DNA of 64,000 nucleotides. Source: Melastoma dodecandrum (lineage: Eukaryota; Streptophyta; Magnoliopsida; Myrtales; Melastomataceae). The position numbers and the translations under genes were made by a program. The notes below the pieces were generated by a model. It was not told where the DNA came from and ran no database searches. It saw only the letters and a program-made list of their open reading frames with translations. The stretch spans positions 1,860,001 to 1,924,000 of the forward strand of contig JARUPY010000271.1 of assembly GCA_029817715.1 (NCBI GenBank). Direction: 5' to 3'. Of the stretch, positions 1 through 11,238 are shown piece after piece; the first letter of the stretch is position 1; each line of letters opens with the position of its first letter.

Positions 1-44
1 GGGGGGGTAACAAATAAGCCGCTGAACCTGTAAGCATTTTTTAG

Positions 45-562
45 GTTTTCATGAATATGCCCCTTGAAGTGTGTGAGGCAAGAGATGCGAAAGGATTGTA
101 CAAGCTAGCACGTGCCGGAAAAATCACGGGTAAGCTTTCTTTTTTTGCTGATAGTTTAGAGAAAGAGGTAACGAAAACTCCCTCAATGAAACCTTTCCAA
201 AATGAATTAAAAAAGTTCCTCCCTGAGTTCATCCTGCCCCTTTTGGATTGTGTTCTTTTTTAGATGTTGCACTGACTTTTGAATTGTATCTGTTTCAAAA
301 TTCTGCTTCAGGATTTACCGGGATCGACGATCCTTATGAACCACCCCTGAAATGCGAGGTGTGCTCATTAAAAGACACAATCCACGGGACCTGTCGCATC
401 GAGTGTGCCAGAAGCTTCAAAAATGTGACCTGACTTCAAATCCTTTCTGTGCAGATTGAACTCGGTCACAAAGACGGGGTTTGCCCGACACCAGTGGCAA
501 TGGCAGGGAAGGTGGTTTCTTATTTGGAGGAGAAGGGATTCTTGGAAGACGACAAAGAATGA
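45..562 (+). CDS. APK: Adenylyl-sulfate kinase (APS kinase), 3' part only
   Basis: The enzyme phosphorylates adenosine 5'-phosphosulfate with ATP to make PAPS, the sulfate donor for sulfation. Only the last three exons are in the window: 45-129, 312-358 and 455-562 (stop TGA). The gene starts upstream of base 1. Exon phases join without a break and give the conserved C-terminal half of the family: PLEVCEARDAKGLYKLARAG, then the FTGIDDPYEPP loop, then a C-terminal helix ending KVVSYLEEKGFLEDDKE. The kinase P-loop lies outside the window, as would any transit peptide. Which paralogue (APK1-4) it is cannot be decided from this part. Plant APS kinases are plastidic or cytosolic. Family assignment is very secure and the intron positions are inferred from GT/AG sites. 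Confidence 0.93.
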
Positions 563-1877
563 AACTAACCGATTTGCGCCTTTTCCTTTTCAGCTCGGTG
601 CTGCTATTTGCTAACTATACCTCCATTAGAAGAAAGATGGAGATCTGAAAAAAAATAGTAGTCTTGTTTTTATTTTAATTAAGATTGCTGTGATCTACAG
701 GCTAAGAATTGTGGTGAGAAACTCTCTCTCTCTCTCGCTCACTCTCTTTGTTTGAACATTTATCAACTGGTGTCACCCCGAGGTTGAGAAAGTGTTGATA
801 GAAATGGGAAGGTTTATACTTGTAAATCAAACAAGACAATGTAAACAAGTTCGTGGACCAAGGTATTTAGCAACAAAGCTCACAATCCGCGATTTAACAG
901 GGTTGGTTGGAGAAATAAGACTAATAGTTTCAAGTTGCCAATTTCGAGTTTTACCTCATCACGTATCTTCTCGAAAATCGGGTTTGGGTTCCGGAGCTTT
1001 GACTAATTTCAAAATTAACTAACTTGGAAAATATTTTCGCGTATAACTCGTTTCAGCGTCACGAGGTGAAATTATACTTCGAAACCCCCCGTATCTGAAG
1101 AAAGTTCAATCATATACTCCTTATGGTTTCAGGAATCGTCGGCTCTTCATAAAATCTGGAGAAGGGTCGATCATCATCATCATCTCTCTTTGTCGCTAAG
1201 AAGGTTGTCTTTATATTGGTAGAGAGTATTGACAACCTCAGGGAGGAGTTTTCATGGTGTTGTCCGCTAGCCCACATGTCTTTACCCAGGAAAGGTATGG
1301 CCTTTTGACTCGTTTTGTTTCTTCTTTTTCTGGGTTTGGTTGGATTGCCCTGTTTGTTGAGAATGCATGGTGGATTTTTTGTCTTATTGAATGGCACGGG
1401 GTCGATGAGAATTGATGGATTTGGAGTCTGTCAGTGGATGAATGTCGTCCCCAAAAGATTGCCAGTAGTACTGTCGTGGAATATTGATTTGGAGATTATC
1501 ATGAATTTATTTGGTCTGTATTTCGTTTTTGAGGAAAAAAGGAACTAAGGTGCATTGATCATAAAGGGAAGTTGAAGCATTGTTTAGGGCTTGCAGTTTC
1601 TCAGGGATCTCTAGGTGTTGGCTTACATGTGGCGCTAGAAAGTCTTGTTTTTGTTTGTCCTCGGAACGCATGGGCATTCATTTTGAAAATTGCATTGACT
1701 TAGTAATCATAAGTTAATTAGTTGGTGACGAGGATAATGATTGCCTCGGGGATGGACTGTTGCCTTGCTGGCTGTTCTTGGAGCGTGTGGTTGTATTTTA
1801 TGATTAAACCTGTCTGTTACAAGGGTATACCTTATATATTACTCATTCTCTCTCATGTTCATGAGTACACAGTTTTA
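563..1877. other. 3' flank of APK, CT microsatellite, likely 5' leader of next gene
   Basis: No coding exon recognised. A CT-rich microsatellite lies at about 720-748. A short upstream exon with donor AG|GTATGG near 1294-1300 could be 5' leader of the nucleotidyltransferase. Its reading frame does not fit phase-wise onto the first recognisable coding exon. Confidence 0.45.
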
Positions 1878-4800
1878 ATGAAGAAGGCACAAAGATTTGA
1901 GTCGAGGGAGTTGCAGAAGAACCAGATTGCTCCTGAACATTTGTCTGACCTTGATGAGCTTCTCAATAATGTTTACGCCACTAACCGGCCAACATTGGGT
2001 GATTACACCAATCGAGTGGATATAATTCGTGTCTTTAATGTGATGGCCAAGGAAATATATGGTACTTCCTTTTGTGCTGGCCAGAACCCTCCTGACATTG
2101 GTTAAGCATGACAAATCAGTGGGTTTTGTTAATTGAATTCTGATTGTGACATGGGTTTAGATTTAGAGACTAGTGAGTAGATTTTTCAACACAGAAGGGA
2201 GAGAGTTGATGCTTCTAAAAGATCTTTGTTTACTTCATTGGGCTTTGAGCTTGTGTTGCTAGAGCTTGTCTTTGAATCTATTCATGTCAGCTTTTTTAAA
2301 TAAACTCCAGTAGTTAGGAATATTTTTGGAACTAATCCTGTTTGGCTTAAGTCAACCCAGGAATAAAGCTTTCCACCATCACCAGACTTGGATTTGGAAA
2401 CTTGGTAAAGAGAACCAGCTGGTTCCTAATATGTTTTCAACGCACTACATTATCACTTTGCGTATGCTATGTATAACTGGCTTTTATATTAACAATGTGA
2501 ACTTCTCTTTAAAAGAAGACTTTATCTAAGGAAGAAGCTTATACAAGATGACATATTTCATGTTATGCTTATCGATTTCTTTACTTTATCTTTTTTCTGA
2601 ATCGGCTCAAATCTTCGAGCTTAAATGTATCTCGTGTATATTTGCCTTTCAAGGTTTCTTATCTTCCATTGATTGTTATTCTGTACTTGGAATATTATTA
2701 TCTATTTTTATGAGTATTATTATCTACTTAGGACCTTCTGTTTTCGACTATTCTGAATGCTTTTACCTCTTATTCAGGGAAAATGGACCCCCCTGTGGTG
2801 AAAGGTTTTGGCTCTTTCATAATGGACTTGTACAGTTCAGGAAGTGATCTTGACCTATCAATCAACTTTGAAATTTCCGAATCATTTCCTCGGGAGAAAC
2901 AGATGGAAACTCTCAGAAAGTTTACCAGAAAATTATACTCCCTCAGAAGTAATCTTCTTTACTCTTTATTTTGGAGATATTGCATATAACTTGCACAAAA
3001 GATCTGCATCTGTTATTGCCTCAGTTTGGCAATGTGTCAATAGTCAATACAGTGACAAAAGAGTAGTTCTTATATCCCTCAGGAGGAACATTTTGCTAGT
3101 TTTTGTTATCACCCTGACTGTGTCTTTGACCTTTAGCATGAGGGCATCCCCCTCTGCGGACAAGTTTCAGGTATTATCTAAGAACTTTATTTTGCTATCT
3201 ATCTAATGATTCCCAGCTGCCAAAAAGGAATACAGTGATAGAAGATTATTTCTGCAGTTATTATGATATTCCTGCTATGAAGTGACCATCCTTCCTTGCA
3301 TAATTTTCTCAATTATATTGCTAGTGGTAGAAATCTTCAGTTCGTGTCCATTTGTGTCCCAACAGTTTTGTATGCTTCCTATCTTCACCTTTCACATGTG
3401 CTTGGAATTGTAGGGAAGGGTCATGTCTCTAACATTCAACCAATCATGCATGCAAGGGTGCCGATTGTGAAATTCGTGGATGCCGGGACAAAGATTGAGT
3501 GTGATCTTTCAGTTCAAAATCTGGATGGCATTTTGAAATCCCGGCTGATCCATGTGATTTCTGCTATCGATGAAAGGTTTCAGAAGCTAAGCTTTTTGGT
3601 AACTAATTCGCTAGTACACTTTCAACTTCTTTCAGAACCGCCTATTTTGCTGAATAACTGTTCACATTTGCTTTACCACTCAAGGAAGTAGAGGTATGCT
3701 GTTTTCCATCTGTTGATTTCGTATTGAGAATTTATTGAACCAAGAAAAATAAGCAACGGAATCGCAAACAATTTATTTGGATATATTTATTTCATTTTCC
3801 CATCTTCTCAGGGCTCTTCCCTTAGGTCTGGCAATCTTTATCTGCACGTCGTAGTTTAACATAAACAATTTGTTCGGAGTATTACACCATGTGTTTGAGG
3901 TTGTTCTAAATGGTCTATTCACTGTTCTGTCAAACTAATATAGGCAGCACTTGCTAAACCTCAGTCAAATCATATTCAGTTATGAATGAGGAGATCTTGA
4001 TTATGTTATTGTAATTACTTTGACAATAAATAAAATTGGGTAGGAGATTCATGGGGTGGGCTTGTATTCATGTCCAGTATATCATTAGGCATCAGTGCCA
4101 TGTTGTTATGTATTGCTGATTTGTCATATAGGCTGTGTTTTTTATAGGCCTCCATGAGATATTTCCTTTTCTACATGATTCTGAAAGGAGACGTTTCAGC
4201 TCGATATTATTCTTTTGAAAGCTTTAATTTTATTGATATTGAACAGCCTTTTTGAGGAATGTATGTCCTGGGTATGCAGATGAAGATTTGGGCAAAAGTG
4301 AATGGGATCAATAGCTCGAAAGACAAAACCCTGAACTCTTTGTCTTTGATCTCCTTGGTTGCCTTCCACTTACAGGTTTTGTTTACCCTTATGAAACTCA
4401 ACAATCTGAGTGCATCTCTATGATTTTTATTATTACTTTCTACGCAATCACATGGCAGTTTTGCTTCTTGGTCTCAAGACTGTACTGACTGAGATCATAT
4501 TGCTATGCAGACTCGAAATCCTCCAATTTTACCCCCATTCTCTTGCCTTTTTGAAGGTAATTTGATCTCTAGAAGCAACTGCTAAGTAATCTATCATACG
4601 AGGCCTTGTCAATTTGTTGAATTTTGATGATGTGCAACCATGAATCTTGACTTGAATTTTGCCTTTCACATCCTGGGATTCTCATAGATGGAACTGAATT
4701 GGCTGCCATAGAGAAGAAGGTGAATGGTTTTCTGAACTATGGGAAAGAGAATAAGGAATCTTTAGGCTTTCTCTTTGCCACTCTTCTGATAAAGGTATTT

Positions 4801-5809
4801 GTTTTGTTAGAATTTTTCAGAACGTCTGAGTTGTTTCGAATCTACTCTTGGCGAAGAATGACTGCCGTGGCTTCTTATTCTCAGCTGATCTCAGTAAAAA
4901 ACCTCTGGGCGAAGGGCCTCTGTGCTAGCATTTACCAAGGATCATGGATCTCAAAAAAGCTTGATCCTCACTGTGGTTTCATAAATGTAATAATACTGTT
5001 TGTGCTTATTTTTCCTTGTGAGGTAGTGCATGTCTAATTGGAGCATGATTTTGTCTCTCTAGGTTGAAGATTTCACCGATAGATCTGAGAATGTTTCGAG
5101 GGCTGTGGGGAAAAGAGAGATTCAGCGAATCAACGACCTCCTATCTTGCTCTATATGTGCTCTTGTTTCTTTCTTGGGTGGCATGTTGCCCATGCCTCAG
5201 CTAAAACATTTACTTTTTGACCCCAAAAGCAGTCCACGGGCCATAAAGGATGAAGCAGAAAATCTCACTGGAACTCGTACAGTGGTTCCATATTCTTCAC
5301 GGAATGTTTCTAGCTGTCAGGTGAAGAAGAGACTACGGAATGGCAATACCAGAGGAAAGCAAGCTACGAACCCAAGGGAGGCACGGGTAGAGCGGAAAAA
5401 TCTGCAATCGAATCCCTGGGAAGAAAGGAAAAATCAAGTTGATCAGCACAGTCGAGATTCATGGAATGGTTGGGGAGCTAATAACAAGTTGAAGAAATAT
5501 AAGCTGAGTTATTGTGCTGCTTCAGGTTCCTGCCAGGCTCAAAAACTTACATGGGAAGATAAGATAGTTCTGTCAAAATATGTTCCTTCTCCTGCCTGCC
5601 AGCCTGGTGTTACCAGGTCATTCAATCCCTCACCGCAGCAACGGCAGGGTCATCAGCCAATCCTTGGTTCTTCGTCCAATTTTGACTCCTCCCATGCAAA
5701 TTCCAGCAGTGCTGGTTGGTCCAGTTGGCCGAGTTTAAGCTTGGCTAATTCCAGTGCTGCTGGTTGGCCCAGTTGGCCTAGTTTAAGCTCATTGCTGAAC
5801 CGTAGATAA
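1878..5809 (+). CDS. Non-canonical nucleotidyltransferase (TUTase/poly(A) polymerase family)
   Basis: Predicted to add untemplated nucleotides, probably uridines or adenosines, to RNA 3' ends. Exons: 1878-2061, 2778-2948, 3414-3598, 4280-4375, 4511-4556, 4688-4794, 4885-4986 and 5063-5809. Phases are continuous and give about 545 residues. The catalytic palm is intact: GSGSDLDL supplies two metal-binding Asp, and KIECDLSV about 80 residues later supplies the third. The central/PAP-associated part follows (MKIWAKVNGIN, SLISLVAFHLQ, KNLWAKGLCASIYQGSW, EDFTDRSENVSRAV). The last exon adds a low-complexity tail with two copies of a Ser-Ala-Gly-Trp/Trp-Pro-Ser-Leu motif. It resembles Arabidopsis HESO1 and its uncharacterised relatives such as At2g40520, but the substrate cannot be read from sequence. 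The start is uncertain because the frame is open upstream to 1722 and an acceptor-like AG lies at 1871-1872. Confidence 0.82.
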
Positions 5810-6960
5810 CATTTTCAGCAAGTATCCTCATCTTTCATCTGTAAATGACCATGGAGAGTCAGCATTACCTTGCCTGGTTTAAGTCTTGAATGATTTTTGT
5901 TGGAGCCAGTAACAGTCCCTGTGGTTGATAGTCGCATGACCAGATATTTGTGACAGGATTTTAACGGTTGCGAGAGATAGTTAGCAAATGCTTGCAATCA
6001 GTAATGCGATTCACTGGTTCTGCCCGGACGGTGGGGGAAGTTTTGTGTTCCTGATGTGACGAACTGGAGAAAGCAGGAGTGACTATAGCCTCTTAAGTTT
6101 CCCGGTCTTGATAGTTGATGAAATCCTTGAATATTTATGTTAGTAAGTTTTAAGCTCTGTCCCGGAGTTGTGCACTGATCTTTGTCAATGGATGCCCTTG
6201 TTTAAAACAAGCCTCTGGTGCAACATTAGTTTCTGGCATTCCATACAACGTTGTAGTCTAACCTACCAGCCAGGAATTCTTATTAGTTGGCCTCTCTCTC
6301 AATTCTCAAGTGACAGCTGCAACAACATCAATGGTTGACAAAAAAGGAGGAAGAGGTTGGGATAAGGTCTCATTCAATTCATTTTGACAGGCACGATAAT
6401 ATCAAAATTAGGCCAACTCGTCCTCATCAGTGGGGCTTTGGCCAGGATCAATGAATCTTACTGGTGCTTGAACATCCCATCTGTCCATTCAGTCAGTCAC
6501 TGTCCTATTCAGTGGTCCCCCAGCTCGAATTCTGGAAAAATCTTAGCAGAAGAAGCTGAGAATTACAACTCGGAGAGCAATGGAACGTTTTCGCAAGAAG
6601 TTCCAATACAAGTCCTGTACCAAGGGTCTCGAATCTGACATTCAATCATTTGAATTGTACACCATGTAATTTTGATTGTGATTTAAGTAAGCCACGATCG
6701 AATAGTTAAATTAATTAAGAAATATATAATTTGTCAAATTAGTCTATTACAAAAATCTCATCATAAAATCTCGACTATCGATTAGTTGATTATAGTATGG
6801 GAGAATTAGAGGAATTCTCAAGAAACTAGTATAGAGGATTCTCCTAAAGAGAATCTAATCAGTCGAGAGGATTCTTCTCGTCGGATTCTCCCACTCGGAG
6901 AATTTAATTTGGAGGATTCTCACCGTGTTTCCCAGTCATGGAGATAATCTAATATGAAGG
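5810..6960. other. 3' flank of the nucleotidyltransferase, no gene seen
   Basis: Likely 3' UTR followed by AT-rich intergenic DNA. The ORF at 6384-6638 has no family resemblance and no splice support. From about 6790 the sequence has repeated GGAGAATCTAAT-like phrases that lead into the LTR-like repeat. Confidence 0.5.
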
Positions 6961-7417
6961 AAATCTAACTCGATCCACACAAATCAATCAACTGGGATAA
7001 TCTAATTCTATGGATAATCTTGAAGATCACAATTAAAACGTGCCAAAAGTAAAATTAACCGTCAAATGGAAGTAGAAGGATCAAGAATAACCGTCGAAGA
7101 TTCTCTATAATAGAAGGCAAGACTAGAAGATCAACACACAAGTAAGACACTTTGACTTTATCTTAGTTTTACGGTAGAATCTCTAGGTAATCTTTAGGAA
7201 ACATCTATAATAATCTCTTGTAAAAATACGACAATCATTCAAAGACCTCGAATGGTGGTTGTCTTTTTGTAACTTGTCCTCCAAAAATGGAAGTAAATAT
7301 TCTTTCATGTGTTCTTGTTCTTGTGTTTTGCATTACTATTTGTCTAAAAGTCTTTGCAGCCACAATTCTTTAACTATGTGTTAGTACCCGTTATATCGCG
7401 ACGTGTTTCGTCCACAA
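6961..7417. repeat. LTR-like direct repeat, copy 1
   Basis: Upstream copy of the repeat pair. It ends at the shared CGACGTGTTTCGTCCACAA (CGACGTGTTTTGTCCGCAA in copy 2). It keeps the roughly 150-base middle segment that copy 2 lacks. Confidence 0.5.
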
Positions 7418-7899
7418 ACACGTTTTTGGGACCACAATGGGAGTCGAAAACGAGCTTCGTGTGAAGATGCGAAATGTCAACATTTTTGGTGAGATGAGCT
7501 TGGATAAAATTGGGACAATGATTCCTTCTATGACGAATGGTTTGTTCGATCGCTCGACACGGATGAGGCTTGAAAAATTGTCATCCAAAAGTCGGATACG
7601 CGAATAACTGTGAAAATTGTCCTCCCTAGTATATCAGAGCGACTAGAAAATATGTATCGGGAATTTGAATCTTTCCGTTTGATGACTTTGCGTTTGGCAG
7701 TTCTTTGTCCTACGCATGTTCATATGGAAACTCGACAAGTAACGAAAGTGATCCAAAAATTTGTAATCCTCCGCACGTTCTTATTGAAACCCCGTGGAAC
7801 AACCTATTGGAAAGTTAATTAGATTAACTAGGAGAATCTTCGATTGAAATTTTTTACAAGAAAAAAAGACCCATTAATTCAGAGAAAATCCCTCGACAA

Positions 7900-8205
7900 A
7901 AGAAAATCTAATTTAGTCAATTCTGAGCGGGAGAATCTAATTTTGTGGATAATCTTGAAGATAATATTAATTGAAGATAACTGTCAAATGGAAGTTAAAG
8001 GATATAACGGTCATCGAAGATTCTCTATAAATAGAAGCCAAGACCAAAAAAATCAACAAACAAGTCAGACACTAATGGAAGTAAGTGTTGTTGTTCGTGC
8101 GTTCTTATTCTTGTACTTTGCATTACTGTTTGTCTAAAATTCTTGGCGACCACATTTCTTTAACAATGTTACTATCCGTTATATCGCGACGTGTTTTGTC
8201 CGCAA
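7900..8205. repeat. LTR-like direct repeat, copy 2, internally deleted
   Basis: Downstream copy. The order of shared blocks is the same as in copy 1, but the middle is missing between CAGACACT and AATGGAAGTAA. A TATA-like box lies in the expected promoter position of an LTR. Confidence 0.5.
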
Positions 8206-8467
8206 TCAGTATCCGCGGCTAATGTTTTGCAAATTGCTAACATCCAAACTAGGTAGGCATTGAATGCCGTGGAATTGGAATTCAAAATCCAGGACAGGAA
8301 GATATGTGGAATCTAGAGGGGGAATCGATGTACATTGTACTGATGAGAAAAGCCAAATACTACAGAAACCATGGATATACAGAGAGAAAGGAGAATCTTT
8401 AAGAAAAACCCACATCCAATCTTAGGCAGCAGGAGCCACATCTGGACCACAAACAGGAAGAAGATTT

Positions 8468-9582
8468 TCAAAGCCCTTCGTAGGATCCTCCGAAGGTAAT
8501 GCGTGCATTTGTGACTGGGGAGCCTCTCATTGCTGCTGATACTGCGTCATTCAACCTGGTTACATGATGAACCACGCCTTTAATCCTCTGTGAGACAGAT
8601 AACTCTCAATACTAATTTCTCAAATCTCGCATTCTCAACTCATTGCTGGTATTAACTCAATGATTACCGGCATAACATAAATACTGATATTATTACTTTT
8701 CTGCAGTTTTTGGTTTTCTCAACTTAGTATGCCAGTAATGTAGACATAAACCAATAATATCACTAATCAGAATGTCTTTGCCAGCCTCAGATTCAATTAC
8801 CACACATGGCCTTGGTTCTGGTTAGAATCAGCCTTAGATATTATTACCTTGTCGTCAGCACAAATCTGGAGCCGAAGCTTCTGGTTCTGATGGCTGCTTC
8901 CAACGATGATGATACAGATAGTAGCAGCTGCAACGCCAAAAGAGCAGAGAGCTCCAACACCAGTCAAGCTCCATTTCCATATGTTAAACCCGCCTTTGCT
9001 TCCTTCCCAGGCTACTCCTTCATTTTCGGCTCCATCATGAGGATTAACCTCGTTTTGTTGCTTCCTCGGCTTCTTCCTCGGAGAGCAGGCGCTCACCAGT
9101 TCCTCACCCTCATCATCAAACTGGAAGCTCCCCACATCAACCTGTGGGATGATCCCTCTAGGTGTGGGGCTGCTTGCGGACCTTGGCGAGTCCATTTTCA
9201 TGTCGACAAATTCGTTCTCCTTTATCTTCTTGAAGAAGACCTGAGACACCATATCCTGATCAGGATCCGTGGCTTTCTCGGTGATCAGAATCGGGTCTCC
9301 CTTATTTGCTGGTTCCGGTATCGTCTCTTTGTTTCGGGCATTCGAGATCGGTGGATCCAAGTGGATGGATACCGGGACAAGTTGGCTAGGCACCCTGGAG
9401 TAGGAACTGCCAGGAGGGTCAACCCTCTTCCTGGAATGGAAGTAGTCCATGTTGAACACACCTTTTGGATCATAGTATTCCCTGATGAGCTTCTCATGGA
9501 AGATCTTCTTGTCAAGCTTACCCTCACTCAACTCAATAAGGCCGCCATCTGTCGGCAGAAACTCCCAGTCTTCTATGTCCAT
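8468..9582 (-). CDS. Plant-specific protein with C-terminal membrane anchor (DUF6821-like)
   Basis: Function unknown. Two exons: 8848-9582 and 8468-8587 (stop TGA). They join in frame at GACAAG|AGG to give about 284 residues. The start MDIEDWEFLP is the first ATG after in-frame upstream stops and opens with a WEFLP motif typical of this plant-only family. The middle is acidic and Ser/Pro-rich with a basic cluster (PRKKPRKQQ). One hydrophobic segment at about residues 207-229 (SLTGVGALCSFGVAAATICI) looks like a membrane span. The terminal exon reads RIKGVVHHVTRLNDAVSA and ends ARITFGGSYEGL, the conserved C-terminal signature. The DUF name is from memory and less certain than the gene structure. 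Some ATG8-interacting membrane proteins have similar architecture, but no clear match was seen. Confidence 0.75.
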
Positions 9583-11238
9583 AGCCCGGTTCCAAGGATT
9601 TGTGCTCTTTCCCTTTTCTCTTTTATCTCAGGGGAGGAAAGGTTCTGACTTCTGAGTGAGAATATATAGGATCAAGGAAGAAGAGAGGCCATCCCTGATG
9701 GTGTCATCTCTCAGCTTGAACCTGGTTTTGAGATTGAATTCTGGAGAGCTGCCATTACTGAGGAAGAGTAGGAAAATGATGTTGACATGGTGGCTTTTAA
9801 GACATAAGCTTATCCTCCAACACAAGGACAAAAGGAAAAACGCGGTCCTCCATTCGGACAACCCATGATGAGCATATTTCCTTTTGCTATGAAAAGAGAA
9901 GTTTCTGCGCTATATTAAATGTTTTTCACTGCCAGGTTTATTGTTAATTACAAAGTAGATGTATCCTTGAAGATAGGATTGTTGCTTTGCACCATCACAA
10001 GCAACCAGAACTTTAGTCAAAAGTAAAAGTTCCCCCTCACCCATTTATTTATTCAAGGAAATGGACTGAGATTCCAGTATAGTAGTGACCCGAAGAGACC
10101 AAACACAAGGAAAGAAGATCCCGTGCTTCAGACGCAAGCAGGTGTGCTTATTCCAATCAGAACTACTGACCATGACTCATCCCTCATTCCAACGAATTTG
10201 GTGGAGTAATAACTGGCGAGGGTCGAGGGATTGTGTCTGTTTTTTGTTTTTCCATGTCGACCATAGGATGGTACAAGAGGAAGAGTTCATCCCAAAAGAT
10301 TCCCATTGTGTCCTGCTAGATGGAATAGTTGAAATTGAACACTCCAAGCAAAAGAATAGACGACAGGGAAAAGAATGGCAGGTCTGGCTCTTGTTTCGGA
10401 AGTATCTGCAATTTCCGGCATAATTGCTGTGGCTTTTGGCTTTGTGTACAGATAAGGCATAACACAGTTATGTGGCCTAGTTCGCGTACACTCCAGATGA
10501 TTGGCGAGTAAACATACAAGTTACTACGACTTTTTGAAAGGAACACGAGTAGACTCTTCTATAATCAAAGTTACCAGCACTGGCAGAACCGAAGGAAGTC
10601 TTTAATCACAAACCTGTAAGGATACGCCGACTCTCTAAATAATTGCAAACTGAGCTACCACATAAGATCTGATGATCGCATATTTCGGAATGTTTACAGT
10701 GCAGGTGAACCAATGAAGGATTCCAGCCGCTTTAGTTGTTTGACCCAGACATGTTCACACATACACCATTCACATCCAGGTTAGCTACAGTGTGCATGAT
10801 CACCGCTTACATACAGTTCCACTTCTCTCTGCAGCATGGTAATCAAGATGTATTTTGTTCTGTTTAAGATATCTTAACACGATCATTTCTTCCATACATC
10901 TGTAACGTCGCCCGAGCAATTTCACATTCATAAGCAGGCAACTGAAATTTACCAAGATCTACCTATATCAAGATGACAACAGCAGAAAATTGATCTCAAT
11001 GGATTAATTAATTTACAAGGTGTTTGTAATATACACAAAGATAAACAAGCTATTTGCAATTTACACGCTTGTTTGGTCCTTTGCCAGAGATAACGAGTGG
11101 AAAAAATACAAACCGACAAAAAAATACAAAAAAGGGCTTCAGCTATCTATATTACCAACACTGAAGTCTCCAATTTCACAGGATGCTCAATTATGCGTGT
11201 CCAATGTTGGACTCCTTGCAACGGGAGTAGAGTTAATC
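9583..11238. other. Upstream region of the anchor-protein gene and 3' flank of the APR-like gene
   Basis: No convincing coding sequence. ORFs at 9628-9868 and 10085-10546 on either strand lack codon conservation, domains and splice context. Expected to hold the promoter and 5' UTR of the minus-strand gene to the left and the 3' UTR of the minus-strand gene to the right. Confidence 0.45.

Larger units (their letters stand above)
6961..8205. mobile_element. Small non-coding LTR-retrotransposon-like element (TRIM-like)
   Basis: Two direct repeats flank a core of about 480 bases. Copy 1 is about 6961-7417 and copy 2 about 7900-8205. They share long runs in the same order: the TGGATAATCTTGAAGAT block, CCGTCAAATGGAAGT (CTGTCAAATGGAAGT in copy 2), CGAAGATTCTCTATAA followed by TAGAAG, a CTTGT-TTTGCATTACT-TTTGTCTAAAA block, and the terminal GTTATATCGCGACGTGTTT. 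Copy 2 keeps a TATAAATAGAAG box at about 8025 where copy 1 has lost one A. Copy 2 lacks about 150 bases present in copy 1 (about 7150-7285). There is no gag or pol. No clear primer-binding site or target-site duplication was seen, and the outer edges are approximate. Confidence 0.5.

Noticed and set aside
1722..1877. In-frame N-terminal extension of the nucleotidyltransferase
   Set aside because: The extra 52 residues look hydrophobic and intron-like, with an acceptor-like AG at 1871-1872. Homology begins only after 1878.
8806..9648. 280-codon plus-strand ORF
   Set aside because: It is the antisense shadow of the minus-strand WEFLP/anchor protein, whose exons and conserved C-terminus fit a known plant family.
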